A DNA stretch of 64,000 bases from Ascaphus truei (Eukaryota > Chordata > Amphibia > Anura > Ascaphidae). Shown piece by piece: positions 47,095 through 58,439 of the stretch. The notes below the pieces were generated by a model. That model was not told where the DNA came from, searched no databases, and saw only the letters and a list, made by a program, of their open reading frames with translations. A program made the position numbers and the translations under genes. The stretch spans positions 4,776,876 through 4,840,875 of the forward strand of contig CM071569.1 in NCBI GenBank assembly GCA_036426205.1, read 5' to 3'. Each line of letters opens with the position of its first letter. Within the stretch, counting starts at the first letter, position 1.

Positions 47095-48762
47095 GCATCC
47101 TTGTGTGCTATGGCACTCTCTGTGTCCAGGTACAGAGATCTTGCCCCCTTGTCTTGCTGTCAGCATTCAGTCCTTCTGTGTGCATCAATACATCATATTT
47201 TATCAAGTCAGCCCAGTTGTAGGCTAAGGAAATCTCTGCAGTCCTCCTTCTCCTTATGTCAGCTCAAATGTGAGCTATGGAATCTCTGTCCTGTGTCTCA
47301 CATGAGTCTTTTTTACAGAGCTCTCATTAGTCAGGTGGAGACTAGTTAATTGAGCGGCTGCAATCAACTATCTCTCTGCTGGATTCTCAAATCTCTGATG
47401 CTCTTTTATTTAAACAGGTATAAATACAGTATACAGTATATCTCACGTATAAAACAGATATGAGAAATACATGCATCTGGGGACTCTTGTGTTTATTACA
47501 CAAATAGGCATAAATTCAGCACAGACATCAAATGATGAGCTTCTGGACACATTATTGATAAGAAAGAACATTAAAATACCAAATATATTGTGGGAATATC
47601 CACATCAACATGTCAACCACAGGAGGCCAATCTTTAGGACTAAACTGCCTGGGAAAATGACCACTATAGCCCATTGCTATTCTCTGCTTGTTTACAGTTT
47701 CATATTTATGGATTTAATCTAGCACATTGCAGTCTCTCTTTTCCATCACAGAGGGCTCTTGTCTCTGGTTGTCCTGGTGATCTGGCTGATGTATCACTGA
47801 GGAATGCACTTTTATGTCTCCACATTGATATGATCCATTCTAAGCACCATTCCCACTGATGGATATGGGCGTCTCAGAGTGACAGCCTGGGGCTTTTACT
47901 TTAATGTGTGCTAAGAGTAGTAGGGCCATACTGTACCCACCACATGCACTGTAAAAATGCAACACCATAGGATTACTGAATACAAAAATAGATAGGCGCT
48001 CCACTGAATTATGGGGAAAAAAGTTATCAAAGTTTAATGAGAGATCGACGTTTCGGGAATCTCTCATTAAACTTCGATTGCGTTTTTATTGCATAAGTTC
48101 AGTGGAGCCCATATCTATTTTCATATTCAGCATGATCTTCTCATGTGTTTGAATGATTAAGCACCCGTGCCGCATTCAAGGATTAACTGTGTGTGCTCCT
48201 GTTCTCTCTCGATTCACTCCATAGGATGAAACATTGCAGCCCACAACTTCAGCTGATTGTAGCATTGGAAAGGATTGATGAATCTCCCTTCTAAAAATGT
48301 ATTGGGTTTTTTTTCACAGACCCCATGGACCTGCTCCACGGAACCCTAGGGGGTCCATGGACCACAGTTTAAGAACCAATGCTGTAAAGTGTCACTACCC
48401 TTCCAGCATTATAGAAGGAGCAGTCTCGACCCACTTGTATTACCTCCCAAATATTTCTATTAAACCCCTTTGCTTTGCTTTTATTACCTCGTGCACACAC
48501 TTACAGTGCTGGGGAACGGTAGCACCTCAATGCCACCAGACCTCCAGCACTTTCCCATCATGTGATTGATACAGGAGTACTGAACCAGAACCCTTGGTAG
48601 CGGAGGACTCGCCACATCATTTTGATCAAGCAGCTGCCAGCTGAGCTGAGCAGTCAAAACCATCAGTCCTTACAAAACAAGCAAGTGCCCAAGACGTCCC
48701 AGATACGATATTAGGACACTGTGAAGGTTAATGCTTTTATTGAGGGGTGGCTCATTGAGTAA
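47095..48762 (+). repeat. Tandem duplication, copy 2
   Basis: Second copy, 211 bp after the first, slightly longer. The spacer (46884-47094) contains GCTCATACCTCCAGG and a CTGTTGCTGTTGCTATAGG segment with no match in the window. Confidence 0.9.
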
Positions 48763-48764
48763 AG

Positions 48765-48965
48765 GTGCTGACTCTGAGAAACAACATTGGGTGTGAAGCA
48801 GGAGAGCCTGGTTCCAATCGCAGTATCAGCTTTTTGTGACTTTGGCCAAGCACCAAAATTAGATCATAAACTCTCCGGGGCAGTGTCTCCTTTTGCCTGC
48901 AAAATTATATGTACAGCACTGCATACACAGCCAGTGCTATAGAAGATAAAGCTGTTATTATTAAT
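48765..48965 (+). mobile_element. MIR-like SINE
   Basis: B-box-like GGTTCCAATCGC (48811-48822), TTTTGTGACTTTGGCCAAGC core, AGATCATAAACTCTCCGG-type tail and GTGCTATAGAAGATAAAG end. A diverged copy of the family at 3618-3838. Confidence 0.65.
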
Positions 48966-49591
48966 CTCACTAAACTGTGATTTAAAAAAAAACCTATTTT
49001 CTAACTCATCCCGATGTTAACAATGCTGAAATTGTTGTTGCACAGTTTCTCAGTTATACTGGAGCCTCTCAATAGCTTGAATAAAATGCTATATACTGTA
49101 TAGTGTGGGGATTATTTGTGTGTCCCGGCTGCAGAAACTGTACATAATCTGGTGTAAATATACATCGCGAGATTGATCAAAGATGCAAAATAAAAGGACA
49201 TTAAAAGCCAATATATATTTTTTTACCCTTTGCTAAATATGCTGCTGTCTTTTTAACTGTGTATGCACCAGTTTTGCAGCTGGGCTATTTTCAGTGTTGC
49301 ACCATTTTTTCCCTTTTCTGTGCGTCAAACAAATCCTTCAGGTCTCAGTTAGTGAGAATCTCCCTAGTAAACAATCTGTGTCAGATACAAGAAATCTGGG
49401 AAACAAGTTTCTGGTGTATGACACAGCAGCAAACACATATTAAGCTTTGTTAAGCCAACTTTCCAGAGCTACAAATCTTATCCCGATACTCAAATGACCA
49501 TTAGAAACAGTGGGGAATTTGCTACATGTATGTCTGTCCTTCATAATGGCCAACCCTGGCAATTTATGAGAAAACCTCATGCTTGACTTAA

Positions 49592-50035
49592 AGCTGCAGT
49601 TCAGTCAATATCCTGCATGTGTGTTTTTTTTAATAAATCAGTTCTGTAGTAAGAAAAAATACTTTTAGCATTTTCTGTTTTTAAAAAAACAACTTTGAAA
49701 GACCAATTTTCTTGTATTCTATTTTAACAGCCATTTGCTAAGGCACTGCCCCTTCATGTCCTGTCACAAGCCCTGGCACACCCCTTTGTCCTCCCTCTAG
49801 CACATGTCAGTGCAGGCGTGCTCATGAATATTCATGAGCTTCCACTGACAGACAAGCAGATTATAAACAAATCCCAGCTTTTAATATGTCACCAAATTTC
49901 GACCTATCAATACATGGAGAACGAATTGACCTACAGCTATACAGTTCTTTAGCTAATTAGAGATTGCACACATGAAACAATTGAAGTAAAAAAATAAATG
50001 TAAACAAAAAAAAAAAAAAAGACTGAACTGCAGCT
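49592..50035. mobile_element. TTAA-flanked MITE, family a
   Basis: Terminal inverted repeat AGCTGCAGTTCAGTC / GACTGAACTGCAGCT with TTAA on both sides (49588-49591 and 50036-50039). A TTAA duplication is the mark of piggyBac and Kolobok elements; the ends do not begin CCC as in piggyBac, which leans to Kolobok. 444 bp, non-coding. Confidence 0.85.
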
Positions 50036-50104
50036 TTAAAATGTATCATTGGCTTTTAGAAAAATGTCATTCAATCCAATGTACAGTAGGTCAGAGTTGT
50101 AGTA

Positions 50105-50293
50105 GCTGGAAGACCTGAAGAAGAAAAATGGATGGGGGCGCAAAAGAGAGGGAAAGGAATCAATGATTGTTCAAAAAGCATAAGTATTTTATAAAGGCAT
50201 AAAAAAGTACAAAGACGTACAATAAAATAAGGATCTTATTGATCCAAGTACACCAGGCAGGTAAAAACCACAGCAGGAACTCCGTAGTCCATG

Positions 50294-50324
<31 letters not shown>

Positions 50325-50560
50325 GCCCCTCCTCCGGATCGCAAATGGTAGGTGCCGAGGGGAAGTTCCAGACCGGCGTCCACTTGAAGTCTTCCCTGCA
50401 CTCGTGTAAGCAACGCTGGGTTTACAGCATCATTACCTTCATACCCAGCATGCAAGAGGCTCGCCTACGCGTTTCGTGTCACATGGGACACTTCGTCAGG
50501 GCATAGCCACAATGCTCATTGGAGCAAACTAAATACTGCGAGCTGACCAATGAGTAACAT
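50105..50560 (-). mobile_element. Hammerhead-bearing repeat unit
   Basis: Read on the minus strand: motif at 50463-50502, then a body containing GATCCGGAGGAGGGGC and a 29-G run (complement of the C-run at 50296-50324), then TTTATAAAATACTTATGC and a TGCGCCCCCATCC end. Body sequence is unrelated to the other units; only the motif and the T-rich end type are shared. Gly-rich frames over the G/C run are artefacts. Confidence 0.5.
50463..50502 (-). ncRNA. Hammerhead-like ribozyme motif, best copy
   Basis: Minus strand: stem I GCC (50502-50500), CTGACGA (50499-50493), extra A (50492), stem II GTGTC/GACAC (five Watson-Crick pairs) with a 6-nt CCATGT loop, GAAA (50475-50472), stem III ACGCGT, A50466 as cleavage nucleotide, then GGC (50465-50463) pairing with GCC. 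All invariant boxes are exact, and stem II is the strongest in the window. Confidence 0.7.
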
Positions 50561-50564
50561 TGTT

Positions 50565-51520
50565 ACTCGTCTGGAAAAATGATGTTACCAGCCTTCCAAT
50601 CAGTAAAGGTTGCAGTACCATATCAACAATTGACAAGCATGCAAAACAAAACACACATGAACATAGAACATAAGACACATAATAAATATACCAATACTAA
50701 TAATCGTATTAACCAATGAAGGGATATAAGCATATCAAATTATACAATTATTAATGATATTAAAAAAAAAAAATTATATGTACATAAAAATGAAAATATA
50801 GTGGAAAACCATAAATTTGCATATATTAAACCAAGTACAAATGAATGCATGATTAAACCAAACTTTGAGAACTCCAACAACTATTTCCCCATTACATATT
50901 GAAGTGTGAGCCTCAAATCAGAGAACATTGGAGTGAGTTTGCAAGGGTTGCACTTTGCATAGGGCAATTTGCATAACTATTACACATTGACATGTGGAAC
51001 TTAAGTCAGAGAGTCTTACGGAAAATATTGCAAGGGTTAGAAATGATGCATAAGACAATCTCAAAAAGATCATTCAACAGATGATGTGCCAGAAATATAT
51101 AAACATAGTGATGGTATTACCCATTAGCTTGGCATTATCAACAAAGTATAAAAATCTAATTTCGACATTTTAAAAATAAAAATAAAACAACCAAGAAACA
51201 CTATCCCACAAGAACTTTATAATTCCTGTACATTTAGAATATATTGGATGGTAATGGTAAACATTGACAAAATAAACCAATTCATGTTGTAAGAATATAA
51301 TTATACTTGACGGTCTAACATTTGCAAAGTTACCATACTCGTTGTTACACAGTTGAAGTATCAGCCACTCATATAACGGACATTTGATCCTTCCAGTATA
51401 GTATACAGTATTATATATTTTTCCAGACACATTTTCGATAAATGACTTGATGTTTACTAGAATCACCACTGAGTTGTATTAATGGGAAAAAGACTCATTC
51501 AACATAGAAACTATAACATA
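50565..51520. other. AT-rich stretch without recognised feature
   Basis: Low-complexity A/T-rich sequence. A 99-codon minus-strand frame (51170-51469) has no recognisable motif. Confidence 0.5.
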
Positions 51521-51526
51521 ATTCAA

Positions 51527-51562
51527 TCAAGGCCTGAAGAAGAGCAGCTTCGTTGTAGGTTG
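51527..51562 (+). other. Decayed hammerhead-like motif
   Basis: GGCCTGAAGAAGAGC (CTGAAGA at 51534-51540) resembles the 5' half of the motif at 5210-5246. The GAAA box is missing. Confidence 0.3.
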
Positions 51563-52149
51563 TGCTAACTTTTAGCAGAGCAATGTTACAGTTCTTCATA
51601 GCTGAAGTTACAGTGTATAGAGCTTTTGAAACCTTATAGGTTTCTTTTTCAAGTGTACCATTGGTCCACTAATAAGTATCACAACCTACAACAATTCAGC
51701 CTTTCTCCAGCACCGCTATGGCTTCTATAACCTTGAACTACGTAACAGAAGATACCACAATTCTCTGAACGACTTGGCAGCTCAGGCACTATAACCCATG
51801 AAAACATCTCTCAGTATATCTCCCTGGTACTCAGATGTTGCCCAGTATTATGTATTTATTGACAAGACTTAGTTACTGACTAGTGAAAGCAGTGGCCACA
51901 AAGACATTAAGTAGATATAAGAATAGGGAAACATACACACTCCAAGCAAGTAATAGTCATATAAATCGTTCCAGCTCTGAAGAAAAGGAGTCTGCTCTGC
52001 CAGATTGTTTAGCTGCTGCTCTAAATCCCCTAAAGCTCTTTTCTGTGAGCGGCTTCACTTCTCTGTCCTATTAACGTGGATCCTTAAGAAGCTCAAATAT
52101 TTGAGACCAAGAGAAAATATATTTTTAACTGGATGCTCTCGCAGTCCCT

Positions 52150-52310
52150 CTGAGCCTAACTGTAATTCAGAAATCGTGCTTTTCCACTGAAAACATAGTT
52201 AACGCACGGAACAGCCTCCCATCGGAGAATATACACGCAGTAAGACAATTAAAAAAGCTTGAGTCGGATAAATGGGAGCTCATTAAGATACCATCATACA
52301 GAACAAAGCT
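52150..52310 (+). pseudogene. Possible LINE (CR1/L2-like) ORF2 C-terminal scrap
   Basis: One plus-strand frame reads STENIVNARNSLPSENIHAV followed by RQLKKLESDKWEL. It resembles the VNAWNSLP ... FKxxLDKW segment found at the very end of CR1/L2-type reverse transcriptases. It is short, without an upstream continuation, and could be chance. Confidence 0.3.
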
Positions 52311-52488
52311 GAGCATGAAATAGTCTAAGGTTTTATTGAAAATAGAATTGACTCTCTGCCTCTGTGTATATTTATATCTGTATATTGTTTCAGGTTTTTC
52401 TTTCACTGTGCTCTGATGGGATCTTATCTGCCAAATCCAGATTAAGAGAGGTAGTCCCACATAACTTGTTTTCTTACAAGTTGTCTTA

Positions 52489-52808
52489 GGGTTACCAGCT
52501 TTCACACATGTGATGCAGGGAAGGTATTAATTAAGTTGCAATAGAGAATCTGGACACAGTGATAACTTGTACCTAGCAGACATATTTAGAGCCAATGCCA
52601 CTGAGCAACCTCCAAATACCCCATTATAGAGTGGCGACCACTGACCTGCATTCCTTATAGCTCTGTCTGTGTATCTCTAGCACCTGCAATCCTGCTACTG
52701 TCTCAGTCAAAAGCAAAGCTAGCACGCCGCCCACACACTGGCATTTTGCTCTCCATACCAGCTTGGTTGGGGGCTGCCCTGCAGAATTTTGGGACAGTTG
52801 GTAACCCT
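52489..52808. mobile_element. Element with AGGGTTACCA inverted ends
   Basis: AGGGTTACCAGCT at the left and AGTTGGTAACCCT at the right. 320 bp, non-coding. Target duplication unclear. Confidence 0.55.
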
Positions 52809-53573
52809 CGTCTCATGGACTTCCCCTTTCTCGCCCCCATCAGGAGACATTCACCTCGGATGTGGAGTTGCAGCATCTTCAGGGGCATGGAATGGTCACA
52901 AACATACGGCTGTTATTGAGGTTGCTGTTTCCGTTCTGTGCCAGGCCCTTAGAAAATGGCAAATGCACTCATTTACTTAAAATAAAAAAATCTATTCTGT
53001 TAACATTTTTGGGGTACAGAAAGTGATGGGATGGGTGTTTTGGTGGGTACAGAAATAAAATAGAAGTGTTTGGGAAGATAGGGGAGAGGCACAAGTAGCA
53101 TTATTTGAATTTATTTAAATAAGATTAGTCGGTTAGACTAGCTGACATAATTTGAAAGTGTTGTCTTGTAATATTGTATAAGTTACAAGTGATGTACAAT
53201 AGGAAGTAACCTTATTTCTGAATAAAAATGCCATAGCCTTATTTCAGTGAGAGCTTTTTTGGGACAAACAATCAGACAACTTTTGGAAAGATTCTATGGT
53301 TCTTTACTGGTTGAAATGCCCCGTGCGAGTTGTAGACCACAAAGAATAAAAATAATTGTCAAATAACTACTATTGCTGGTGCATTATGATCATTCCCACT
53401 GTAGCATTACCTCATTTACATTAATATAATGCCTTTCTTCAGGATCCCAGAGTATTTAACCCTTTGGATGCCCCAAGACATAGTCACTACGTCTTGGGCT
53501 CTGGCACGCCAGAATTATGGCGAAGACCTTAAGGGCAATGCTGCTTTTTTTTAATGTGTAGATCAGGGTTAGT

Positions 53574-53743
53574 TAACTCTAGTGCTCAAGAGCTATCAAC
53601 AGGTCAGGTTTTTAGGATATCCCTGCTTCAGCACAGATGGCTGAGTCATCGACTGAGCCACTGATTGAGCCACGTGCTGAGGCAAGGATATCCTGAAAAC
53701 CTGACCTGTTGGTAGCCCTTGAGGACTGGAGTTTGCTGCCCTT
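53574..53743. mobile_element. hAT-type MITE, family 1
   Basis: CAGGGTTAGTTAACTC ... GGAGTTTGCTGCCCTTG, with the usual inner palindrome around AGGATATCCCTGCTTCAGC and its inverse. Confidence 0.85.
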
Positions 53744-53953
53744 GGTGTAGACCAACTACGACGTTTCCTTGAGTATTTGGGGCAGCGGGCTAGTGGTTGT
53801 AGGGTTAAGGTTACTAGATATGATAGGTAATTCTGAACTTGTATCCCAGATTTACTGTATTAATATTAATTTGCGGGTATGCCTCCTTTCTTTATATTCT
53901 TGCTTCTGGTACTGCAAACTCCCAAGACCTCTGCTTAATGTAATGACTTAGAC

Positions 53954-54249
53954 CAGCGGTTTGCAAACTGGGGGCGCTAGATTTTTTTTGGGGTGGGGGC
54001 ACGGGCGGTTGCAAAGGTCCCGCGCTCTATCTCAAGACATTTAAATTAAATGCTGGGGCACCGCAACAACACTTACCGTGGTTCAGAAGCTTGGTGTCAG
54101 GCGTCAGCATGGCAACGGGGCGTCAATTGACGTCATGGTTGCCATGGTAACGTGACATAAAATGATGCAGCGGGTAACGTGACGTCACACGACCTCGCGG
54201 CATCATATGACAGTGCGAGGTAAGGTGCGAGGTAGGGGGGGGGGTGGTC

Positions 54250-54280
<31 letters not shown>

Positions 54281-54303
54281 ACAAAAAAGTTTGCGCACCC
54301 CTC
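53954..54303. mobile_element. hAT-type MITE, family 2 (GCAAACTGGGG ends), perfect target duplication
   Basis: CAGCGGTTTGCAAACTGGGG ... AGTTTGCGCACCCCTC flanked by ACTTAGAC on both sides (53946-53953 and 54304-54311, 8 of 8). An interior poly-G of about 40 bp (54234-54277) is broken by a TC. 350 bp, no coding capacity. Confidence 0.95.
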
Positions 54304-54363
54304 ACTTAGACCACAACTCAAAGCTCGTTGTGTAGTAGTTAAACAATGTATCCAAGTCTCATC

Positions 54364-54935
54364 CAGCGGTGCGCAAACTGGGGGAGACTTTATTGGGGGG
54401 CGCAGGCCGCACGGCGGTTACAGAGGCCCCGCGCTAAGAGCGCAAGGCCTCTGTAAAATGAACTTACCGGCATCTTGTCCACGCATCCTCATCAGCTCCC
54501 CCTTACCAGCTCTCCCCCTCCTCCTCATCAGCATAAGCTCCCTCACCAACTCTCCCCTTCATCATCATCAGCTCCCCCTCACCAGCTGTCTCTCTTCCCC
54601 TTAGCTCCCTCTCTACCCCTCAGCTCTCTCTCTCTTCCCCAGCTCCCTCTCCCATGCCTACCTTTGGCGGAAGGAGATGATCAGAGGAGCAGCCGGCAGA
54701 GGAGCTGTGGCAACAGACATTGAAAGTTATAAAGACTTCCGGATCAGACTGCTAGAGGGCGCTCTTCCCCTGCCTTGCTGATTCCTCTCCTGGCTTAATT
54801 TTGCCAGGGCCTGCCGCCGCATACCATCTCACCCCGACTGTCTCTACAGGGGTGGGGAGGGGGAGAGAGCAGGCCCCCCAAGAGCGCGGGCCCCCGGGCT
54901 TTGCCCGGGCTGTTTGAGTTATAGCTACACCCCTG
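54364..54935. mobile_element. Composite: family 2 left end joined to another hAT-type right end
   Basis: Begins CAGCGGTGCGCAAACTGGGG (family 2) but closes with TAGCTACACCCCTG, the complement of CAGGGGTGTAGCTA, a different end. The flanking 8-mers do not match. Between them lies a CAGCTCCCCCTCACC pyrimidine minisatellite (54480-54665). Likely two elements nested or recombined. Confidence 0.55.
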
Positions 54936-55684
54936 TCAAATTCCAGGACAGCAAAAACTTGGCAACAAGAGGTATATAACATTAAAAAAAACTGACAGTG
55001 ACTCAAACTGTGTGTTTGTTGGATGAAACGTATGGGTGCCAATGATATAAGAATACAAACAAACTTATATTTACTAAGCATGGATTTGTCTTAAGACACT
55101 TTCCAGCAATGGGAGACACCTTTAAACCCATTGAAGTGGACACTAAGGTGTTTTCTGTTGGCGAAAAGTTTTTGATGGCATAGCACCACTTAGTAAATTT
55201 TGCCCATAACCCTAAGTGGTTTGGGTGATGGGGTACTTTGGGGTACTTTGGGTTCTATTTACTAAAGTCTCTAAACGAACGTCTGTGTTTGAGATAGTAA
55301 GTGTAATTACTGAGTAATCTGCATAGTGTGATGGTGGTCGCAGAGACTACTTGTGCAACAAGCACATTTCCAAGGGCAGTTGTAAAAGCCAAGGAAACTA
55401 GATTCAACGTGTCTCTTTGTGTATTTCTAGATTTTGCACATGGCAATATATTTATAAAATAATCATTTTTATTTTGACATTCTAAGTGCAGAATTCGCCC
55501 AAATCACCAGAAATCTGTGTGCTCCAGGTGATCTACTATCACACAATCAGTCACTTAAAAATGGATATTAACCATATTATTTTCCCGTTTCTGCAATGTC
55601 ACCCCCATGGGCTTGCACGCCCTCTGTCTGAGCAGTGTCACTCAACAGCCGTTTCCCATATAGACTTGATTTGTTTTAATAGAG

Positions 55685-55758
55685 CAGAAGTGGCTAACTC
55701 CAGTCCTCAAGAGCTACCAGCAGCTCAAGTTTTCAGAATATGGCGTTGGGTACCCCTG
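55685..55758. mobile_element. hAT-type MITE, family 1, 74-bp deletion derivative with perfect target duplication
   Basis: CAGAAGTGGCTAACTCCAG ... GTTGGGTACCCCTG, flanked by TAATAGAG twice (55677-55684, 55759-55766). The interior palindrome is almost entirely lost. Confidence 0.92.
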
Positions 55759-56681
55759 TAATAGAGAGAACTGTTACATGTAATACACGTTGTGATGCTA
55801 ACGTGACCTGATGCCAGTTAGTATTTCTTGCCTGGAGATGCACTTGCCAGCTTCTCTGGGGCCCGGCACAGTAATGTAACCCAGGGCCCCAACTAAAAAA
55901 GTGGGGAGGTTTGGGATGCAGCGTGGGGAGGGGTGCCTTTAATCTTGTGTAGCGTCTGGAGGTGGGTTTTTAAACTTGTGCAGCATGGGGGGGCAAATAG
56001 GGACAACCTGCATCTATTTGGCAGAGGAAGGGCCCCCGGTACTTGGCCGATCCTGAAAGTTGCAACATATGTTCCGGTCTGGAACAACTTCTGGGTTCGT
56101 CCAAGCGGGCTTCCTTCAGCAGCTGGACAAGGGACAGCTGTCCCAGTGCTCCCCTCCTCATGGCAGCCCCTGGATGCACTATGATCTCCATCATCACTGT
56201 AGCGCTATCTCCAAGGTGACCTGATAAGGAAATATAGTTATATACTGTTTCTTTTCTAACATAAAAACTGGCATCATTAGTGATCAGAGACCAACCATTA
56301 AAAATAATGATGGAAGGCAGCGGGCATGTGAAGACAAAGACAAATTCCCCAAACATTTATAGTCACAAAACCACTTCTGTTACATTCGTTACATCGCCTT
56401 CCTATTGCTCATGCTTTCTCTTGTGTAAACCATAGGAACTTAATACCGTATACGCAGGACAAATGAAAGTCAACATGCAAGGTTATGGCGTAAAAAGCAG
56501 CAATGCTGCATGCTGGGTTTTGTATTTTAAATTGATTTATGATACTTACAGTTTTAGGTGACAGTTGTCTGCTCTCCCTCCCAGGAATTAAAAATGGCAG
56601 CCAAACATGAGGCCGATAGAAAGCCCCATTGGCATACAATGTGGCTTCCTATTGGATGACAGAGGCTGCGATGGTTTAAAC

Positions 56682-57038
56682 CAGCGGTGTGCAAAGTGGG
56701 GGGGGTGAGATTTTTCTGTGGGGACCGTGGCATTGCAGGGGCCCCGCGCACTTCCCCCAAGACATTTTAATTGAATGCCGGGGGATCGCGTGAGGCCTCT
56801 GCGACTCTAAACTTACCTTCACTCTGTCGGTGTCTGGACTCGTGTCCATGGCAACGTGGCGTTAAATTAAGCCGCGTGGACATGTGACGTCACACGCGTC
56901 AAATTACATCGCGGGTCACGTGACCTGATGTGACATGACCCCGTGGCATAATTTGAAGCCACGCGAGGTAAGGAGGGGCACACCACCAGAGCAGAACAGG
57001 CAGAGGGGGCTCAGCAAAAAAAAGTTTGTGCTCCCCTG
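56682..57038. mobile_element. hAT-type MITE, family 2
   Basis: CAGCGGTGTGCAAAGTGGGG ... AAGTTTGTGCTCCCCTG, flanks GTTTAAAC / CTTTAAAT (6 of 8). The inner TGACGTCAC and GTCACGTGAC words are mirrored. Confidence 0.9.
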
Positions 57039-57146
57039 CTTTAAATAACCATGAAGTGTACCGGCGCCTAAAGACCAAAAGCAGAAAGTGCACAGGGAAT
57101 TAGTTTGCAAATAGTTGTTTGTATTAGTTAAATGAGTGCTCTAAAG

Positions 57147-57434
57147 CAGGGGTGTGCAAACTGGGGGGCGCACGACAGATTTTAGGGGGGCGTGGTGGTT
57201 ACAGAGGCCCCTCACTATTCAGCGCAAGGCCTCTGTAAATTCACTAACCAGGCCTCATGTCCTTGCGTCTCCATGGTGATGGGCGTCAAATTATGCTGCG
57301 GCATCAAATGGCAACATGGTGCCATGGCAAAATGGTGTCATTTGATGCCACAATCTGGGTAAGGGGAGGGGGCGGCACGACCCAGGGGCAAAGCAGGCAG
57401 GGGGGGCACAGCTGAGGAAGTTTAAGTACCCCTG
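57147..57434. mobile_element. hAT-type MITE, family 2, perfect target duplication
   Basis: CAGGGGTGTGCAAACTGGGG ... AAGTTTAAGTACCCCTG with CTCTAAAG on both sides (57139-57146, 57435-57442). 288 bp. Confidence 0.95.
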
Positions 57435-57439
57435 CTCTA

Positions 57440-57730
57440 AAGAACCAGAGCATATAAAACAATCAGACAAAAAATAATAATATGAAACTTACAATATGTG
57501 TAAAAAGATATTTGAGGCAAAGACTTGGGAGATCCAGATGTGCAGCCAGCAGGTGACTGCAGTGTGTCTGGACCACAAACACCTTCAGCTGGATGAGTAT
57601 TCCTCTCTCCACTGGTCTGTAGCTCAGCGAATAGAAACGCGTGGGCAACCTCACGTGACCTCTACGCATTTCGCACTTGTGTTATTCGTCAGCAGTAACC
57701 GGCACCTTAACCTGTCATTATCTCGAGAAC
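57440..57730 (-). mobile_element. Hammerhead-bearing repeat unit
   Basis: Minus-strand motif at 57661-57692 starts a unit that runs left through GCGTTTCTATTCGCTGAGC to a T-rich end near 57465. A second GAAACGCGTGGG lies on the plus strand at 57634-57645. Confidence 0.45.
57661..57692 (-). ncRNA. Hammerhead-like motif, weak stem II
   Basis: CTGACGA (57692-57686) and GAAA (57672-57669) are exact, with stem III ATGCGT and A57663. The intervening stem can only form CAC/GTG with a 2-nt loop, and stem I is poor. Probably inactive. Confidence 0.4.
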
Positions 57731-58439
57731 CAGGGAGCTCCCAGATGCTCAGCTCTGGAGGATTGTCCCCCCTCCCCACCCTCCCGACACTTCCGAATAC
57801 CTTAAAATAACCTATTTACATTTTGGGCGGGATTGCTGTTATAATAAACAGCTAAGAATAAAAGATATATGCAAAGAAGAGTTAATAAAAAATGATGGTA
57901 GGTACTGTACCAGGGGGTATAAACTGATACCCACAGGCACACAGAGATGCAGCGGGGCTTACTGTCTCTGGGGCTGCAGCGCTCCATATCTGCAGAGCCG
58001 GAGATAGTGTCTGCCATGGTCTTACTGTGTGGTGTCCATGCTTTTGAATCAAAACCCTTACTGTGTTAATCCTCTGGTGCCGGATACACCACAATCATGT
58101 GACCGCAGCTCTGGCTACATGTGTAGGACATGCTGTATGGAATATTTCAGGAACACGAATCGTTGTCGTTTTGCTTTTTACAAGCTTTCTGTACTTGTTG
58201 ACATGATAATTGAGTTTGAATTTAAGAAATGAATCTGAATTTTGTACATTGGATCCAGATTTCAAAAGTTTGAAAATTGACTTACTTATTATTAATGTTC
58301 TAAACACAAAATGTTCTCTTTGCAAGAGTGCTCTTTAAAAATCATTCTGTTGCATCAAAATACACAAATTTACTCTTCCTACATTTTTCAAGTAGAGCGA
58401 TCCTCTACACATTCTTGGAAACCGAAATGCAGAGAAACA

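Noticed and set aside
50296..50324. Long C-run as a functional quadruplex or i-motif
   Set aside because: Homopolymers of this length are common in the window (also 42.04, 54.25 and 63.11 kb), and their length is unreliable in long-read assemblies.
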